From the NCBI GenBank assembly GCA_949358305.1, contig OX442314.1:28505118-28569117 (forward strand): DNA of 64,000 nt. The letters are read 5' to 3'. A program made the translations under genes and the position numbers. Origin of the DNA: Strigamia acuminata. Lineage: Eukaryota > Arthropoda > Chilopoda > Geophilomorpha > Linotaeniidae. Positions 60,033-64,000 of the stretch are shown one piece after another. Every line of letters begins with the position of its first letter. Within the stretch, counting starts at the first letter, position 1. A model generated the notes under the pieces. That model saw only the letters and a program-made list of their open reading frames with translations, was not told the origin of the DNA and did no database searches.

Positions 60033-61814
60033 TTATTTTATCGAAAATGAAGCGATAATGGTTTCAATTTCCGATGTAAACGCAGCAACATGTTTTTCGA
60101 TAATTGTTGCGTCTGTGTGGTCTAGATCATCATCATTGTTGAACCAATGGCGCAATTCTACGACGTTATACGGCAGCATTCGACGACCATCCTTGTCCAT
60201 TAGAATGACAGTATTGGGCCCAGTTAATTTATGGATTACGTAAACGCCTTCCGTCCTCTGTCGAAGTCCTGCAGCAAACTGTCGGTCCGCTGATGACAAT
60301 TGTCGATTTTTGATAGACACAAAATCGCCCGGTTTGAAATCATGTGGTCTTCTTTTTCGATCAAACCAACGTTTATGTCTAATCTGAGCTTTTTGTAAAT
60401 TTGCAGTGGCATTATTTCGCAATTCTCTCATCAATTCATGCGTCTCTCGCGCTCGTACTGGCGGTAGTGGCTGTCCATCGTCGGTGTCTGAATCGAAATC
60501 ACCTGGATAACGCGCCTCTTGTCCCGTCACCATTTGATAAGGAGAATATTGAAGCGAAGCTTGATATGCTGAGTTGATTGCTAGCACAAAATATCTAATG
60601 TGAATGTCCCAGCGCACATGCTCTTCAATATAAGCTAAAATGCAGTTTTTTAATGCTTGGTTTAGTCTCTCGGCCAAGTTCCCTTGTGGATGATAAACAG
60701 CCGTGTAGCGATTGATGGCGCCAAAACTCTGACATGCAGCCTGGAATTCCATTGATCGGAAAGCTGGCGCATTATCACTGATGATAACTTTTGGAAATGC
60801 CCATCGCTGAATAAATCCTTGCAATTGTTTGATTGTTGTTTTCCAGTCAGATGTCTCAGTCAATCTCACATCCAACCATCGACTGGCGGCATCCACAATT
60901 ACTAATGCGTAACAATGTCCTCCAATCGATCGGGGTTTTTTACCATAATAATCGATGTAAATTGTGTGAAACAAATGTCGTGGTTTGGCCATGATCATTG
61001 GTCCATATGGAAGGCGATTCAACGGCTTGGCTCGTTGACATGGTTCACATTTTTGAATCCAAAGTAAAACGTCCTCCTTCATTTTAGGCCAATAAACTCG
61101 GGCCCGAAGTCGATGAAGTGTTTTTTCAATTCCTAAATGTCCGCAGCTCGGCGGGTAATGCAGAGCTTTGAAATATTGTTCGCGTAACATTAAAGGCAAA
61201 TAGATTTGTCTTCTACGGCGAATTTTATTTATGTCGATCGGTGGATAACGACACAACATTCCCTTATAAATAGCAAAATCTACGGCACGATACCTGATAC
61301 GCGCTGCTTGTACTTGGTCATTGGGCAAATGTCCTTGATCAAGATATTCGATTAATTCGGAGCTCCACGTGTCCTCGTGTTGTCGACGAATTATTTCGTT
61401 AATTGTTGGTATTAGACGAAAACATTGGTGATCTTGCGGCGCATCATGTGCTTGCTCGGCCTCATCTTCTTCTTCGTCTTGTTGTTCATCAACAATTGGT
61501 CGTCTCGATGCATTTCTTTGAAATTGTGATCGATCTTGACGCACTCGTTGTGGTATAAATCCTGCACGTCCCATCCATGCCGGTCGATAAGTTGTCGAAT
61601 CGTCCGACGAATCCGAATCCGGACCTCCATATCCGTCAAAATTCGGTCGCACAGCTCCGGATGGTCCTGCAGGTGGGCTTAACATATTAGGGGTCGGAAA
61701 TGATGTGGTCGGCACATTTGGTGATGGCAGGGGCAACATTAGAGGTGGCAAGGGTGCAACAGCTCCAGGAGGCGTCGAAACTTGTGCCTGCTGACGTGCC
61801 CTGGCTCGAGTCAA
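60033..61814 (-). CDS. pol: Ty3/gypsy integrase region of pol (about 593 aa ORF)
   Basis: A Pro-rich and acidic linker (first 130 residues) leads into the integrase H2C2 zinc domain (HYPPSCGHLGIEKTLHRL, then CEPCQ). The catalytic core follows, with the three acidic residues in IYIDYYG, ISDNAPAF and NLAERLNQ (D-D-E order), then a C-terminal DNA-binding region (FKPGDFVSIKNRQ). No chromodomain was recognised. The frame begins at a TTG/overlap (61811-61814) and is shifted by one base relative to the preceding linker ORF, so expression needs a -1 shift or reflects a mutation. It ends at TAA 60033-60035. Confidence 0.9.
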   Translation of the reverse strand: MTRARARQQAQVSTPPGAVAPLPPLMLPLPSPNVPTTSFPTPNMLSPPAGPSGAVRPNFDGYGGPDSDSSDDSTTYRPAWMGRAGFIPQRVRQDRSQFQRNASRRPIVDEQQDEEEDEAEQAHDAPQDHQCFRLIPTINEIIRRQHEDTWSSELIEYLDQGHLPNDQVQAARIRYRAVDFAIYKGMLCRYPPIDINKIRRRRQIYLPLMLREQYFKALHYPPSCGHLGIEKTLHRLRARVYWPKMKEDVLLWIQKCEPCQRAKPLNRLPYGPMIMAKPRHLFHTIYIDYYGKKPRSIGGHCYALVIVDAASRWLDVRLTETSDWKTTIKQLQGFIQRWAFPKVIISDNAPAFRSMEFQAACQSFGAINRYTAVYHPQGNLAERLNQALKNCILAYIEEHVRWDIHIRYFVLAINSAYQASLQYSPYQMVTGQEARYPGDFDSDTDDGQPLPPVRARETHELMRELRNNATANLQKAQIRHKRWFDRKRRPHDFKPGDFVSIKNRQLSSADRQFAAGLRQRTEGVYVIHKLTGPNTVILMDKDGRRMLPYNVVELRHWFNNDDDLDHTDATIIEKHVAAFTSEIETIIASFSIK

Positions 61815-62026
61815 TACCTGATAATTTGGTGCGGTCTCTTCTTATTTTTAGAACCTTTTGGCCTGCCCAACTTTGGTTTAACCTGCTGTTGTCGTCCTTG
61901 CGCTCTTGTCATCACAGCTGCGTTATTTCGTTGCTGTGCCGCAGCCAATCCAACTCCAATAATGTTGATTATTGGTAATTTTGGCCAATCATTTGGGTCG
62001 TCAAAATAGGCGATGTAGCATGTTTC
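61811..62026 (-). CDS. pol: Pol linker segment between RNase H and integrase
   Basis: Open frame from the edge of the inserted element (62026) to TGA at 61811-61813. It has YIAYFDDPNDWPKL and a basic AT-hook-like GRPKGSKNKKRP. The motif MTRAQGRQQQ here is echoed as LTRARARQQA at the very start of the integrase ORF, suggesting a small internal duplication at the frame junction. Confidence 0.65.
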   Translation of the reverse strand, partial: ETCYIAYFDDPNDWPKLPIINIIGVGLAAAQQRNNAAVMTRAQGRQQQVKPKLGRPKGSKNKKRPHQIIRY

Positions 62027-62517
62027 GGGGTGCCGTTCCAACGGCGAATCGTTTAAGGGCGAATCTGGCCATTCGGACGAATGGCGAATTTCGACCTTAT
62101 TCCGTCCAAAAGCAGTCCCAATGGCAAATTTCTCCCAATTCGCCATTGGGAACGTATTTGGACCTTCTAATGACGAATTGGTAGAAATTAGCCACAGGAG
62201 CGCGTCATGAATCTGCCGCGACAAGCCGACGCAAAAAAATGGTTTTGGATCAAAAAACCAGTAAGGTTAGGTTCGCGGGGGGTCAAGGGGGGGCTGCGCC
62301 CCCCCTTGTTAGCCCTTCTTAGGAATTGGGAGTCGCGGTAGTTGACGCCCACAGATTCGCCATTGGAAACGCAAATAACGTTTCCAATGGCGAATTTCAA
62401 TACACACGTTTCCAATGGCGAATTTGCCCAGATTCGCCATTGGAATGTCAAAATACCTTTCCAATGGCGAATTTTCAAAATTCGCCATTAGGTGATTCGC
62501 CGTTGGAACGGGTACCC
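62027..62517. mobile_element. 491-bp MITE inserted in pol, rich in TTCCAATGGCGAA repeats
   Basis: Flanked by the perfect 8-bp duplication CATGTTTC (62019-62026, 62518-62525). The ends are inverted: GGGGTGCCGTTCCAACGGCGAATC and, reversed, GGGTACCCGTTCCAACGGCGAATC. The interior contains about ten more copies of the TTCCAATGGCGAA core in both orientations, most of them in two clusters (62075-62150, 62350-62500), around a G/C-rich block (62275-62305). An 8-bp duplication is seen in hAT, P and Merlin families; I cannot decide which. Confidence 0.85.
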
Positions 62518-64000
62518 CATGTTTCATCAATGAGAGGCGAGTCGTCCGCATCTAATGGTTCCGATGGTTCCACAGGCGCACGGCTAAGGGCATCCGCAAC
62601 ACGATTCTGTGCTCCTGAACAGTAAAGAAATGTAAATTTGTACTCACTGAGGGACAAAACCCATCGTGCCAGGCGTCCTTTTGGTTCTCGCTGCTGGAAA
62701 AGCCACTTTAACGACAAATGATCGCTTTCTAAATAAAAATTCATCATCTCAAGATACACACGAAATCTCTTGACCGCCCAAACCGCCGCTAAGCATTCAA
62801 TCTCGGTGACGCTGTAATTCTTTTCAGCAGAATTTAATGCACGCGATGCAAAGGCGATAGGTGTTCGTTCACCTTGATCATTTAGTTGCATGAGGGCAGC
62901 GCCCAAACCTGAATAGCTGGCGTCTGTTTGTAGTATGTATGGCTTGGTCCAATCTGGGAATTTTCGGTGTAGAGTTGGTTCTGCCAATCCTTTCTTGAGT
63001 GAATCAAATGCCTCTTGGTGTTGAATCGTCCAATTCCACTCAGAATCTTTTTTGAGTAAGGGGCGAAACACCTCGCATGTTTTTGAATAATTTGGGAAAA
63101 ATGACTGATAATAACCAATCATTCCTTTGAATCTTTGTAATTCTTTGATGTTGGTAGGCGCCGGAAAATATTGAATCGCCGTCACCTTGTTTGGATTTGG
63201 TTTAATATGTCCAGCCTCCACAATGTGTCCCAAAACCTCGAGCGATGTTCTGCACAATTCCGTCTTGTTGGCGTTCATGGTGAATCCCGCTTCATCCAAG
63301 GCTTGAAGAATTATTTTGAGATGTTGTACATGCTCCTCGAAAGTTTTGCTGAAAATTATCACGTCATCGAGATAAACGAACACGAACTTGTAAAGATATT
63401 TCGACAAAGTTTTGTTCATGACTCTCTGCAGAGTTGCTGGGCCATTAATGGGTCCAAACGGCATTCTCACATATTCGAAAAGTCCTCTGTGCGTAATAAA
63501 TGCGAGAAATCTCTCGTCACCTGGACGCACTCCAATCTGGTGGAAAGCTTCTCGTCCATCTATGATCGAAAACCAATTTGATCCTCCTAAATAAGAAAAT
63601 ATAATATCGATGTCGGGTAGTGAGTAGACATCTGGTAAAGTTTGAGCATTCATCGGTCTAAAATCCATGGCTGTACGCCAATCTCCAGTTTTCTTTGGAA
63701 CAACAACAGGCGCCACCGCACAATCACTTTTTGATCGACGAATAATGCCTTGCTTTAGTTTTTGGTCCAAATAAGCGTCAATTACCATCTTTTTTGCTGG
63801 GTTAACGGGTCTTACAGGCACATGAATTGGTCTAAAGTCCGGTTTTAAATTTACTTTAAACTGAGTGTTGTTGCATAATCCAACCTCCTCGCGAAATACT
63901 TTCGAAATTGGTCGAAGAGTCTGAATTAATAAACGAATTTGGGGTACCGTCAATGATGACCACAGCTGGTCGTAAATCCAATCCAGTTGCGTTGGATCAC
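62518..64000 (-). CDS. pol: Ty3/gypsy reverse transcriptase and RNase H (partial, runs off the right edge)
   Basis: Frame open to the window end. RT motifs in order: LKQGIIRRSKSDCAVAPVVV, WRTAMDFRPMNAQT, FSIIDGREAFHQIGV, YVRMPFGPINGPATLQRVMN and the catalytic FVYLDDVIIFS; the thumb follows. RNase H has the first Asp in ILQTDASYSGLGAAL, the Glu in TEIECLAAVWAV and Asp in ESDHLSLKWL. This is a Metaviridae-type pol, RT before integrase. The first RT motif carries GRE in place of the more usual LxxGF/YxQ context residues, and FGPINGPATLQ has an extra-diverged region. Frame leaves pol into the inserted element at 62518. Protease and Gag would lie beyond 64000. Confidence 0.93.

Noticed and set aside
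62188-62625. Several ORFs with repeating NGEF/SPLE motifs near the pol interruption
   Set aside because: They are translations of the TTCCAATGGCGAA repeats of the inserted element.

Overview
This is AT-rich animal nuclear DNA. The genes have short phase-matched GT-AG introns, and the proteins are clearly metazoan: Disabled, Crk, BBS2, a LIV-1-type ZIP transporter, TFPT, PPIL2 and a DEG/ENaC channel. BBS2 and an LRRC43-like family point to a ciliated or flagellated animal. The low GC, compact introns and very many MITEs suggest an invertebrate; I cannot name the species. I could follow most gene models exon by exon, and the splice phases close to single open frames. All exon joins are my reading of splice signals and have not been checked against transcripts.

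Layout. 1-15,531: a minus-strand head-to-tail array of five LRRC43-like leucine-rich-repeat genes, four complete and one cut by the window edge. The fourth copy is stretched by a nest of mobile elements. 16,945-24,965 (-): the adaptor Disabled (PTB domain plus proline-rich/DPF/NPF tail). 24,966-29,957: intergenic, repeat-rich. 29,958-33,943 (+): BBS2, 17 coding exons, 721 aa. 35,794-39,748 (-): ZIP8/ZIP14-type metal transporter. 40,158-40,957 (+): TFPT (INO80 complex). 41,315-43,241 (-): Crk SH2-SH3-SH3 adaptor. 43,661-46,097 (-): PPIL2 U-box cyclophilin. 47,057-51,524 (-): a DEG/ENaC gene whose frame runs through two complete channel subunits, a natural tandem concatemer of 839 aa. 51.5-55.8 kb: mobile elements, including a 1-kb near-perfect foldback carrying a tRNA-Ser-like sequence. 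55.8-64.0 kb (-): most of a Ty3/gypsy LTR retrotransposon (RT, RNase H, integrase, and a large extra 3' ORF), interrupted by a 491-bp DNA element.

The most unusual items are the two-in-one DEG/ENaC channel, the LRRC43-like array with insertions that order its duplications, and the long extra 3' ORF of the Ty3/gypsy element with a Cys-rich DnaJ-like motif and one in-frame TGA. The host genes do not form one pathway. Disabled and Crk are both endocytic or phosphotyrosine adaptors, BBS2 and the LRRC43-like genes are both cilium-linked, and PPIL2 and TFPT are nuclear housekeeping genes. The neighbourhood looks like ordinary compact gene packing.
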